From: Leishmania mexicana MHOM/GT/2001/U1103
Lineage: Eukaryota > Euglenozoa > Kinetoplastea > Trypanosomatida > Trypanosomatidae
Reading direction: 5' to 3'
Assembly: GCF_000234665.1 (NCBI RefSeq)
Contig: NC_018327.1
Coordinates: forward strand, 343,998-407,997
DNA length: 64,000 nt
Shown here: piece after piece, positions 44,501-54,300 of the stretch
Layout of the letters: the number at the start of each line of letters is the position of its first letter
How positions within the stretch are numbered: position 1 is the first letter of the stretch
Program-made: the position numbers and the translations under genes
Notes under the pieces: model-generated
What the model saw: the letters and a program-made list of their open reading frames with translations, nothing else
Database searches by the model: none
Told to the model about the DNA's origin: nothing

Positions 44501-45018
44501 ACACATGAAGGCAGAAGCCACAGCGGCATGATGCGCCGGTCACCACGAGTATGCCCAGCAATGAGAGGTGGACGCGACAGAGCTGCTCCCCCACCCCCTT
44601 CTGAAGCCACCTCCGTCACCCATGCTGAGAAAGGCGGCATGGGTGACGGAGCCGCATGTCGATTCAGTCCTCTTTCGCACACCATGGACAAGCGAGCGAG
44701 CATGCCGACACTGGCGGAGAAGATACAGCAAGGGCAGCAAGCGCATGACCTCCATTGTCAACGGCGCTGAAAAGAGAGCCGACTCGCCCGGCCCCCTCCC
44801 CAACTCGGAGGCGCACCTCGTCTCTGGTCCATGGACGCACTGTTGATGTTGTTGTTGCTCGTCGCCCTCTTTAACTATCCTTCCTGGTTCTTCGCTCCGC
44901 CACCTGCTGCCTATGAGCAGACACGCATCCACATCCCTACCCGCTCCGCCTGCACCTCTCCATCGCGCAAACCCTCTCCCTACCCACACTTGAGATCTCG
45001 CAACGGCATTTTCTGCGG
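44501..45018. other. Intergenic region
   Basis: No supportable gene. There is a short imperfect duplication near 44601-44655, where CACCTCCGTCACCCATGC is followed by its near inverse complement GCATGGGTGACGGAG, able to form a hairpin on either strand. Confidence 0.45.
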
Positions 45019-45575
45019 CCTCAGCGCAGCCCAACGCGCTGCCCAGACAAGCGTCTGGGCCAACGCCGCGCTCGAGCCGCCCCCACCCACCCACCCCCCC
45101 CGCCGGCCTGGCACACGCCCCCCCCCACATCCCCTCTCGGGCAATGCAGCCGTAGACACACACGCGCTACAGCAATGCGCCGCCTCTGCCTCAAACTCTA
45201 CCCAGCACCCGCCGCCTTGCAGGTCGCCGCACAGCCGCTCCCCCATCGTGCCGGCCGCCACCCACGTCGCGCATATCCCGTTAGGGGCGGCACCCCGGCC
45301 CCGCACCAGTGGGCAGTGCGAGGGCGGGATGTGGGATGCGCGCCAGCCACGCTGACACGCTGCCCATCATGGGGCCCGCGCAGACGTGTGCGCTGTCGCA
45401 GGTCGCTCCGACACACCGCCGTCCAGGGCCTGACACTGCCACCACCCGAAGGTGGCTCGGCATCGGCAGGGGATAGCGAGAGGAGGAGGGGGTGGGGCTG
45501 CACGGCCTCCCCACACACACACAGTGCGGCGGTGCACTAAAGCCTGGGATACCACGCGCCGGGGTGTCCCCCCCC
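45019..45575 (-). mobile_element. SIDER2-like retroposon copy B (557 bp, longest copy)
   Basis: Near-identical to copy A and copy C over their shared length and, like them, oriented the same way relative to the minus-strand genes. It lies between the stop of the FAD-enzyme gene (45964) and the next gene's splice acceptor (44465), i.e. in the 3' UTR or intergenic spacer of the FAD-enzyme gene. In Leishmania, SIDER2 elements in 3' UTRs are reported to lower mRNA stability, so this copy may reduce the level of that transcript. No internal ORF with coding character. Confidence 0.85.
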
Positions 45576-45963
45576 GTGTCATCGGGAGCAGCTAGCGAGC
45601 GAAAAGGCACAAGAAACTGCCAGGGTCGGACAGCGCAAAGGATAAGGCCGGTCTATCGTCGATTTAGGAAGGCCTAGAGCACACGCACCCACACAGAAAA
45701 TACATTCGTGGCGGCCATGCCCCTGCTGGTCGGCTCTGCGCTCAGAGATAAAGGAGAAAGGAAAAAGGACACGATAACACTTCATGGCACCTCACCGAAG
45801 ACCACAGTTGGGTAGGGGGAGAGACACGACTGCGGAAACGTCACCCAAGCACGCACAGTGTGACGCAGTCAGAGGCGGCGAGCTGGAAGCAAATAGCAAC
45901 GGCGTCCGTTTCGAATCGCGGCATCACGCGCGTTACCCATCCCCCTCCCCCACTCCCTCCGCT
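45576..45963. other. 3' flank of the FAD-enzyme gene, left of its stop codon
   Basis: Short spacer between SIDER copy B and the stop codon. Nothing else recognised. Confidence 0.5.
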
Positions 45964-47523
45964 TTATTTCCCCTGCTCCAGCGGCAACACCTTGTATGGG
46001 TTCAAGATGCCGTTCGGGTCCATCATCGCCTTGACGTCCCTCATGAGTCGAATGGCCTCGTCTGTGCGGGAGAGGTGTAGGTAGTCGCGCTTCTGCATGC
46101 CCACGCCGTGCTCGGCCGAGATACTGCCGGCGTGTGCAGCGCAGTAATCGTACACAGCCGGGTACAGCGCCGCGTCAAGCTGCTCGCCGTGCGAGCGGGT
46201 CAGGTCAACCACGTTCAGATGCACGTTGCCGTCGCCAAAGTGCCCGTAGCCGACAACGATCACCTCGGCCGGGTCCATCTTGTGGTGCTTGTATAGAATC
46301 TCGCGCGTGTGCTCGACGGCGCCGTAGAACTTGTCAATAGGGAATGACACGTCGTACTTGTAGATAAGTCCGCTGCTCGCCAGATGCACTGGGATGCCCT
46401 CACGCAGCGCCCACAGCTGCTCCGTCTGGGTAGAAGATTGCGAGAGGATGGGCTCGTACTGGCCACCGCCGCTCAGCTTGTCGTCAAGCTTTGCCTGCGC
46501 CGCCTCAACGAATTCGGAGAGCTTGTCGAAGTCGTGCTTCTCGTTGCTGCCATGCGTCTCCACGAGAACGCAGAAGTAGGCAGCAGTGAAGTCCTTGCCG
46601 CTGCGGAACACGTCGTACTTGTACGTGCGCTCGTACGGCACCTCCTTCGCTGGGCTCGTCGTCATCGACTCCCCGTCCATCACCTCGAACGCCGACAAGC
46701 ACTCGGCGAGGTGACTGTTCGCCAGGTGGTACAGCTCCAGCACAGACTCGAAGTCCTTCAGGCGGAACATGGCCACCTGCTTCGACGTGGGCTGCGGGTA
46801 CAGCTTGATGGTGGCGCGGGTCACCACACCCAGGGTGCCTTCGCTGCCTATGAACAGGTGTTTCAGGTCGTAGCCGGCGTTATCTTTGCGCAGCGTCGAC
46901 ATCAGATTCAAGATGTCGCCTTTCGCCGTCACCACCTCCACGCCGAGCACGTTCGAGTGCATGGAGCCGTAGCGCGCGAAATGGATGCCACCGGCGTTGG
47001 TGCTAACGTTGCCGCCAATCATCGAGCTTCCCTTCGAGCCCATCATGAGTGGGAAGAGCAGCCCTTCCTTCGCGCACGCCTCCTGGCACTGTTGGAGGAT
47101 GACACCAGACTCGGCCTCCACTGACATTGTGTTCTTGGACACCATGGGCGTTGCGTTCATCAGATGCGTGCTAAGGACCAGCTCATCGTGCACCGGCTCC
47201 GCGCCGTAGACCAAGCTCGTATTGCCGCTCTGCGGCACTACCGCCAACTTCTTCGCTTGGCAGTACTTCAGAATCTCGCTGACGTGAGTGGCGCAGGTCG
47301 GCATCAGCACAGCCGGGGTGGCGCCTTGAACTTGGCGCATCCAGTCCACATTGAATGGCGCAATCGCCTCCGTATCCGTCAGCATTTTGCCCTTCCGCTT
47401 CGAGATGCCGCAGGGCTTTTCCAGCACGCTTTGAAAGTGGCCCAAATCCTTCGACGTGACCTTGGCAAACCGCGGGCTGCGCGTCGCGTAATGCGCCGCC
47501 CTCTCGACTGGTGTGAAGCCCAT
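45964..47523 (-). CDS. D-2-hydroxyglutarate/D-lactate dehydrogenase-type FAD oxidoreductase (519 aa)
   Basis: A flavoenzyme of the FAD_binding_4 / FAD-oxidase_C family that oxidises a D-2-hydroxy acid, probably in the mitochondrion. PCMH-type FAD-binding motifs: PQSGNTSL (97-104), GGNVSTNAGG (170-179) and IGSEGTLG (225-232). The C-terminal domain carries the metal/substrate ligands GYGHFGDGNVHLN (425-437; His428, His435) and SAEHGVG (469-475; Glu471, His472), and the closing DPNGILNPYKVLP (502-514). The strings FNVDW and RKDNAGYDLK point to the D-2-hydroxyglutarate dehydrogenase branch rather than bacterial GlcD, though annotation as D-lactate dehydrogenase-like is common for this family. The basic N-terminus fits mitochondrial import. 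The frame is open to 48051 without another ATG, so the start at 47523 is the only ATG option. AG at 47534-47533 or upstream serves as splice site. Confidence 0.95.
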   Translation of the reverse strand: MGFTPVERAAHYATRSPRFAKVTSKDLGHFQSVLEKPCGISKRKGKMLTDTEAIAPFNVDWMRQVQGATPAVLMPTCATHVSEILKYCQAKKLAVVPQSGNTSLVYGAEPVHDELVLSTHLMNATPMVSKNTMSVEAESGVILQQCQEACAKEGLLFPLMMGSKGSSMIGGNVSTNAGGIHFARYGSMHSNVLGVEVVTAKGDILNLMSTLRKDNAGYDLKHLFIGSEGTLGVVTRATIKLYPQPTSKQVAMFRLKDFESVLELYHLANSHLAECLSAFEVMDGESMTTSPAKEVPYERTYKYDVFRSGKDFTAAYFCVLVETHGSNEKHDFDKLSEFVEAAQAKLDDKLSGGGQYEPILSQSSTQTEQLWALREGIPVHLASSGLIYKYDVSFPIDKFYGAVEHTREILYKHHKMDPAEVIVVGYGHFGDGNVHLNVVDLTRSHGEQLDAALYPAVYDYCAAHAGSISAEHGVGMQKRDYLHLSRTDEAIRLMRDVKAMMDPNGILNPYKVLPLEQGK

Positions 47524-48393
47524 TCCCGCGTGCTGTGTTGTGGAACGGGAACGGGGGGACGATATGGAGGAGCCGATGAGCAAGCTTTGCTGTGCGCCTA
47601 GCCCGAGAGAGAGAGCACCAAAACGGCTATCACGCGTGTGTTCGGGTTTCGTCGTCCACTGGAGGAGGACGGGCGTTCCTCCGATGACCAAGGCTCGCCA
47701 ATGGAAAGGGCTGGAGGGAAACAAGGAAGGATAGCGTGAGAAAGCAGGGCGAGGGGAGAAGGAGAGGCGATACTGTCCGAGAAGGCGACACACACACACG
47801 GGGAGATGAGGAGAGAGATGGAGAAGTACACCCGCGGGTGTGGACGGACGTGGTAACGCCACGCCACGCCAGAAAAGAGAATGGCGCAGGGCCAGTGATG
47901 TGAGGGATGGGGGAGAGACGAGATGCGAAGAGGGAGGGAGAGTGAGGGGAGGCGCACCGTATGAGCGAATGCAAGTTACGTTGTTTGGTTGTTGAGGGAG
48001 TGTGTGTGTGGGTGGGGGGGAGGTCGTGTGGTGTGTGTGTGTGATGCTCACATACCTTCCGTCGATGTCTCTGCGCGCGTGCCCATTCTCTCGCCTCGTG
48101 CTTTTCTCTTCTCTCTGCGCTTTACCTCTTGTCCGTTACACGCGAGTCACATCACCTTCTTAGCGATTAATCGGCAGCCGAAGTGTGAGGGGGGAGGGGT
48201 GGGGGAAGGGGGGGACTTAGGGGAGCACATACAACCGGCAGCACGCAGACGACCGATGCAATGACAGTCCCTGCTGAAGGCACTGCTAGGAGGCCCACAA
48301 GGGCGGAGGGAGCAAACTCCAGATGGCTGTGCGGGACATAAGGAAGGGCTGTAGCGTCTCGCAAGATTCTGCTGCATCGAATGGCGCAGATGT
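47524..48393. other. Intergenic region between the FAD-enzyme and second SET/MYND genes
   Basis: No gene. Read on the minus strand, 47540-47960 is markedly pyrimidine-rich and contains several possible splice acceptors for the FAD-enzyme gene. 47998-48044 is GT/G-rich. Confidence 0.5.
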
Positions 48394-49758
48394 CTAGACG
48401 GCATCGCCGCCTCCAGTCATCGCGGTGGACGCCGCCTCCATGTCGCACCGCGGGCAGTGGCAGGTGAAGAAGTAGTTCTTCAGTTGCCGCTGCCGCTCCG
48501 CGCGGGACGTGGCACCGGCAGTTAGCGGAATGTAAGTGATTGCCAGCGGCTCGCCGGCCCGGATGGACCGTGTCGTCTTGAGCACAATCTCATGCGTTCC
48601 ATCCACGGCGCTGACGGCGACATTGGGTACGCAGGAATGGTTGAAGCATGACAGCAGGGAGTAGAGGCCGGCACCCTTCAAGACCCAGTCAAACACGCCG
48701 CTGGACGGCGCTTCGCCAGGCGGCAGCACATAGTCGTTGATGGCGTGCGCGTTCAGCACCATCTGACCAACTAGGGTGCGGAGCGTGTCGGTGCTGAAGA
48801 TTACCTGCACAAGAGCCTCAGCCCACAGTAGGGTTGGCGCCGGCACCGTCTGCTGCTGCTGGTGCTCGTCGAACGTCAGTGTGTGCCGCTGAACATCGGA
48901 CAACGGTGCATCGCTGGCAACGAGTAGCTGCGTGGCACACCGCTCGGCCAACAAGAGGCGAAGCTTCGCCATCCAGGAAGCGAGCGACACACCGTCGAAC
49001 TCCACGTTGTCCGGCGGGCTAATGAGTCGACTGAAGGGCGTGACGATTTGGGTGAAGAGTTGATAGTTCAGGGAGGCGGTGGACCAGGTGTCGCCACGGG
49101 CAGAGACCCCAGCCTCCTGCTGCTGCTGAAAGACGTAGTCTGCCTGGAGCACTTCGTGCGTTAGCTGCTGCTGTTCAATGACGTAGGAGAGGCGGTGGGT
49201 GATCCAGGCAACGCAGCGGGCGAGGGCCTCCAAGGTAATCTCGGATGATGTCGAGGACGACGCAAGCGAGGAGGGGGCGGAAGAGATGGACTGAGTCGCC
49301 GTCACCTTGACACCCTCCGCACCGCCAGGCCCGCCTCTCCCCCCGTGGCTCTCCCGCACTACAGACAGACAGGGACACAGCAAGCGATGCACGCGTGAGC
49401 TGGCCTGCTGGCACTCGGGAGAGCAGAAGTAGGACACACAGTGAGCGCACTGCGACCACGACTTGGGAAGCGCAGCCGAGCCGGCGGCGGATGGCGATTC
49501 CGCATCTGCCTCAGAAGCCAACTGTTGGTGGCTGCTGAGACAGAGGCATTGAAAACAGAAAGGAGTGGACAGCGCCAGCAGCGAGGGCGACGGCCACGAC
49601 ACAATGGGCAGCTCCTCGAACAGTGCAAAGCCCTCCTCCAAGTTTGCCGTCGCCTTCACGTGCTTGCCCTCCGCGCTTGTCACGCAAACCTCGCACAGAA
49701 CCCCGAGGCGACCAAAGATGGTGTTTAGCTCACCCGCGGCCTTCACGGCGGGGTCCAT
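48394..49758 (-). CDS. Second SET/MYND-domain protein (454 aa)
   Basis: A SMYD-like lysine methyltransferase candidate, compact compared with the 872-aa relative at 40052. A SET N-terminal strand region (VKATANLEEGFALFEELPIV, from about 39) is followed by zinc-binding cysteines FCFQC (about 66) and CAHCVSYFCSPECQQ...HRLLCPC (about 103-130). The catalytic half is CFNHSCVPNVAV (about 372-383) with AGEPLAITYIP, and the post-SET cluster is FTCHCPRC (about 433). The invariant NHSC and the conserved Tyr are present, so it looks enzymatically competent. The start at 49758 is the first ATG after an acceptor at 49855-49856. An in-frame ATG at 49926 would add 56 residues without domain character and is less likely. 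Substrate unknown. Confidence 0.88.
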   Translation of the reverse strand: MDPAVKAAGELNTIFGRLGVLCEVCVTSAEGKHVKATANLEEGFALFEELPIVSWPSPSLLALSTPFCFQCLCLSSHQQLASEADAESPSAAGSAALPKSWSQCAHCVSYFCSPECQQASSRVHRLLCPCLSVVRESHGGRGGPGGAEGVKVTATQSISSAPSSLASSSTSSEITLEALARCVAWITHRLSYVIEQQQLTHEVLQADYVFQQQQEAGVSARGDTWSTASLNYQLFTQIVTPFSRLISPPDNVEFDGVSLASWMAKLRLLLAERCATQLLVASDAPLSDVQRHTLTFDEHQQQQTVPAPTLLWAEALVQVIFSTDTLRTLVGQMVLNAHAINDYVLPPGEAPSSGVFDWVLKGAGLYSLLSCFNHSCVPNVAVSAVDGTHEIVLKTTRSIRAGEPLAITYIPLTAGATSRAERQRQLKNYFFTCHCPRCDMEAASTAMTGGGDAV

Positions 49759-49854
49759 CGCGGCGCAGTGCGGAAGCGGGTGGGGGCAAGAGAACGACAA
49801 TGGGGGGACGCTGACTGCCAGTTCGGCTGAGCTCGACACGTGGGAAACCTCCAC

Positions 49855-49886
49855 CTGTCGAAACACTATATGTGCGAAACAAAAAA
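49855..49886 (-). promoter_or_regulatory. Putative trans-splice acceptor of the second SET/MYND gene
   Basis: Minus strand reads TTTTTTGTTTCGCACATATAG followed by TGTTTCGACAG, with AG at 49856-49855. No ATG follows until 49758, which supports the shorter protein. Confidence 0.5.
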
Positions 49887-51301
49887 CCGGGCCACCCAGC
49901 CCTCGAGACGTGATCGGAAAGTCCATGGCGGTCGGAGAGCAAGCGGGAGAGTTGAGAAGGCAACCTCAGGCAGACGGGCATAACCGAACGGAAGTCTTAC
50001 CGGAGCGAGAGAGACAGAGAAAGATGCGCAAGGCTCAAAGTGAAGCGGAGAGCTGCTTTCCAGCCCACACTTCCCCGCTGCTTTACATACCAGAGGCAAC
50101 ACACAACGCATACACACATCTATACATGTACATACACGCATGCATGAGTCCGTGCGTGCGAGATGAGGGGCGTGCACAGGCCTACTCGAGCACGCGCCTC
50201 CTCCATCGCACTGCCCCTCTCGGTCTCCGTCTCTCTCCCGTCGCTGGCGCTCGGCTCCTCCCTCGAGCCGCTGCAGTGTTCACGTGCGAGTTTTGCGTTC
50301 GTCGGCTTTATGTGATACGGGTTACGGCGATTGGCAGTTCACAACGACGGAAAAAATACAAAGAAAAATCGGATGAGACGGGAGAACGACGCGGGCAGAG
50401 GAGGGGAGGGAGAGACATGGAGCTGCGGTCAACAAGAGCGAGCGGTGGCGGCGGCGCCGCAGAGCCACCTCTCTGTGTCCCCCCACATACGCGTCCCCCT
50501 CCCCTCCCCTCCCCTCGGCTCGCTCGCGCGCTTTTGTTCCTCGAGTGTGCCCTCAGACAAGAAGCGGAAGAGAATCGGGGTAGGAGGAGGAGAAGGGCAA
50601 GGCCAACCTTATCGCCTCCACCAAGTATTCATGTCTGTGCTCCCCTTTGGTTCGCCGCTCTGTGTTTCCGCTTTTCTCGTCGTTGCGAAAGTGGTTACGA
50701 CCCAGGTCAGATCAGGCCCCGCAGATATCAGCCACCCCCTGCGTGGGCACACACACACACGCGCCCTCTTTCTCCCCTCCGTACGTTGGGGAGGAGAGAT
50801 CTGGATCAAGTGCAGGCACAACAGCCCTCGACTGGAAACGGTACATTAAAAAAACACACACAGACACCCCAAGAAGATACATCCACGCGGAAACGTTGAC
50901 ACGTCCGAAAGCACGCGTGCGTGCCTACCCCTCCCCGTCCCCGCCTTCGCACATGCGGAAAAGAGAAATAGCGAGGAGGGACAGACAACCATCACGATGC
51001 GCACAGAAGAGATGGCGGAGCTGCACGTGTGCGGAAGAAGGAGAGGGGCGTCCGCACCGACGCACGCGACGAGGTGCGCGACAAACATCATGAGGCGAGC
51101 ATTTCATGCGCACCTCACCGGGCTGCTGCTTCGTGCTGAGGCTCCTCTGCTCTCTTCAAGGGCTTCCCGCGCGGTCGCACCTCGTCCTCTTCGGCTGCCT
51201 CGTCAGCAAAGTGCACACGCCCACGCGGGCGCACGCTGGTCACGGTCCAAACACCCCCTCCCCTCCCTCTCCTTCCTCTTTCGCCTTCACCGCCCGTCAC
51301 G
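49887..51301. other. Intergenic region / 3' flank of the exchanger gene
   Basis: No supportable gene. Frames open on the plus strand (for example 49565-50899) run antisense through the gene at 48394-49758 and then through biased sequence, so they are shadows. Confidence 0.5.
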
Positions 51302-54300
51302 CTAAAGGGCATCCTCGAGGCTCTCTATCTCTACCACAGTACTCTTGCTGCTCTTTAAAATACGGCGGCACAGGGAGTTCATGCCCTCAGCCGTCTCCGT
51401 CTCTTTCAGCCCCGGCTCCAGCTCCACCATCCGTCGCAGCACCGACACGTAGTCGGGGAAGCGCCGGTTCGCGTATCGGTTCATCTCCGTCACCATCGTC
51501 CTCAGGTGAAACTTGCCGTTCAGGCGGTGACGACGAGTCCACCCGCAAACGCGCGCCTGAAACGCCGAGTCCGTGTCGTTGCTCACGTGAAACGGGTGCA
51601 GGGCTTCGGTGTCCTCACTCTGCCACTTGCTCACGATGCGGCACGTTCGCTTCAGCATCGACAGCTCCACGCAGAAGTTCAGCAAGAACTCCACCGTCTG
51701 CTCACCTGTGGACTGAGCATGGCGCGCGTGAAAAGGGTCGGTGGGGAACCGCAGATAGCGCAGCGTGGCGATGCAAAGGTGCTCCATGGAGGAAGCGTAG
51801 TGGACGAACATCTGGTTCACAAATGGAACCTGCGTCGCAAAGCCCTCGAGCGAATAGAAGATACTGATGTCCGTGTCGCGGATGAAGCGCGAGGTAGAAT
51901 TCTGGCCCAGACGCTCCGACATCGACGGCGACCGTAGAAACAAGTCGCAGCCGGTGTGGGTAGACGTCGGGGAGGCGAAATTGTCCAGCAAGTCACCGAA
52001 GGCGCCGATCGATGCGTTCCGGCCCAGCTCATCGGGGTCCTCGGGAGCGCAGCCGAGCAGCACGCTGTTGATAATGCTCGTCGCATCGGCGTGTGTGGCG
52101 AGGCTGTTCTCGCCGAAGAGCGCCGGCGGTGTCACGCCATCGCTCTCCATGTTCCTCGTGAAGAACGCCCCTGCCCCGCCGCCGCGGTCGCCGTGGGCCA
52201 TCGAGGAGTGCACCAAGTTCGGTTCCATAGAGTCGGGTGCGTCGTTGTGATGATTTCGCCCCACCTCGCCGCCCCACGCACTCGCGCACTGCGCACTAAC
52301 GGGCAACAGCTCGTCGACTGCCGCGCCGCACTGCGGCCTCGTTGCAGGCAGCGACGGCTGCAGAGACACCGACGGACAGACGGCAGCCGATGACCGGCCT
52401 GCGGCAGTCCACAGGGATGGTGAAGTGCGCCGGGCGGAGGCCTCCACGCCCTCGAGCTCTTCTGCCTCCTCGAGGCTACTTTCGTCTTCCCGCTCATCCT
52501 CACCGGATGCGCCAGCTGTCGTGGCAGTCGTGGGCCACGGCACGTAGCCGCGATCTCCAACCCGCATGGGGACCGCGTAGAGCACCGCGTCAGGGTCGAC
52601 CCAGCGCAGCTGATGTACGTAGAAGATGGAGAGGTAGCACGGGGGTGTGTGGCAGTTGAACAGCCCCGACTTGTCACACCCGCGGAGGTAGAAGTACAAG
52701 TGGAAGTTCGTTTCACAGCTCGCCAGATCGCAGTCGCGAGGGCCGATGAGGGGGGTGCCAGCCATGATGAGCTCCATCAAGTGCTCCCGTTTGGTGCGCG
52801 CCTCGTTCTCCGGAACTGTCACGATACGAGATAAGAAGGGCATCAGCACCTCCGCCGCTGCCGCACGCCAGAGCGCCTTGACCGCGCGCAAGGAGCGTTC
52901 TGTCAGGAACGGCTTGATGCTGTTAAACGAAATGATCAGCGCTGTAGAGTCGGTCGAGATGACGCGCCAGCGCCGCTGCTGGTCCACTCGAAACTCCTGG
53001 GGCAACAGGAGGGCTTCGAGGCCGACCGTATCACCGAAGCTTTCCATCTGCTCATGCTCGGTGAGCGTAGTCCACTGCCCATAGACGGCGCGCAGGCTCC
53101 CAAAGACGACGACTAGGAATGCGTTGTCGGGCAGTGTGATGATGTCACCCTCGCGGAACTTGCGGACGAGACCCATGGAGCTGATTGCCTTGATCTCCAA
53201 ACTGCGCAGCCCCTTGCCGAGTGGGGTTGCCGCGACGGCGCGCAGCACAAGATTGCTCTCGTTCTGCGACGCATTGTTCTCCCACGTCGACGGCTTGCGA
53301 GAGCGCATGCACGCCACCATTTCCTCCAGCACCTCCGTCGCCCGCGTCCCAAAGCCGTGCTCGGCGTTTAGATTGTGCACCGTCTCCTCCAGTGCGTTGG
53401 CGACCGAGACGACGGCGCGGCTGCTTGCGACGTTGTTCGTAGCCTCCGGGAAGTGGATGTAGAAGAAGCGAATGGCGCGATTGGCCGCGGTAATCTGCGT
53501 CGTCACCCACCGCTCCACCCGCCGCGCCTGCGCCTCCGACCTGATGAACTTAAACTTGAGCGGCGAGATGGCAGTCAGACACTTGACGACAGCGAGCAGC
53601 GCGACGAACGCGTTCTCCTGCGCACGACGGTGCGCCGCCGCGAAGTAGCCTGGCCTGCAGATGAAGCGCTCGACGAGCACCACCCAGGCAGGCAGCAGGC
53701 GACGCATGAGGTTGTTAACCATCCGATTTGTCTCCGCCTTCTCGCCCTCATCAGCCGCGTCGCCGCCGAGATAGTGCGATGGCAGGCTCGTCACATCAAC
53801 CGCTAAGCCAGCGTGTTCGTCGCTACCACTAGCCCTGACGCTAGACCCACCCGCGGGCTGGCTCGCCCCTGTCACGCTTGGGGTGCACGAGGGGCGGTTC
53901 TGCATTTCCTCTAGACTCTCTGACACGGCCGCGGCTTCGCCCTCAACGGTGACGTCGGTGTGAGGCCGCATGCGCCACGGCTGCGTTGTGCTGAGCTGCT
54001 GGGGTTGCTGTGTCGCGTAGTGGATGCTGGGGGTCGACATGTTGGGCGAGTGGCTCCGCCCCTGCGGGGGCGAGACCTGGGCCGCGATTGGCCGCTCCTC
54101 CTCACCATTGCTACCGCCGCGGCGACGGTGATACCAGTACATCTGCTGCACATCCAGTAGCTCACCTCTCTCGATGAGTTTGGCGAGGGACGTGCCCATT
54201 TGCACAACGACCGTCTCGGTGATCACCTCCTTGTCCCGCTGCAGCCACAGCGCCGTCTTGAAGGCCGACATCAGCATTCGGTTCACCATCTTCTCCTCGT

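Noticed and set aside
45964..48051. 695-codon version of the FAD-enzyme frame
   Set aside because: The upstream 176 codons contain no ATG, open at a GTG, and are translated from pyrimidine-rich and CA-repeat DNA. The family alignment starts just after the ATG at 47523.
49565..50899. 444-codon plus-strand frame
   Set aside because: Its left part is antisense to the second SET/MYND gene and the rest is repeat-biased sequence with no domain.
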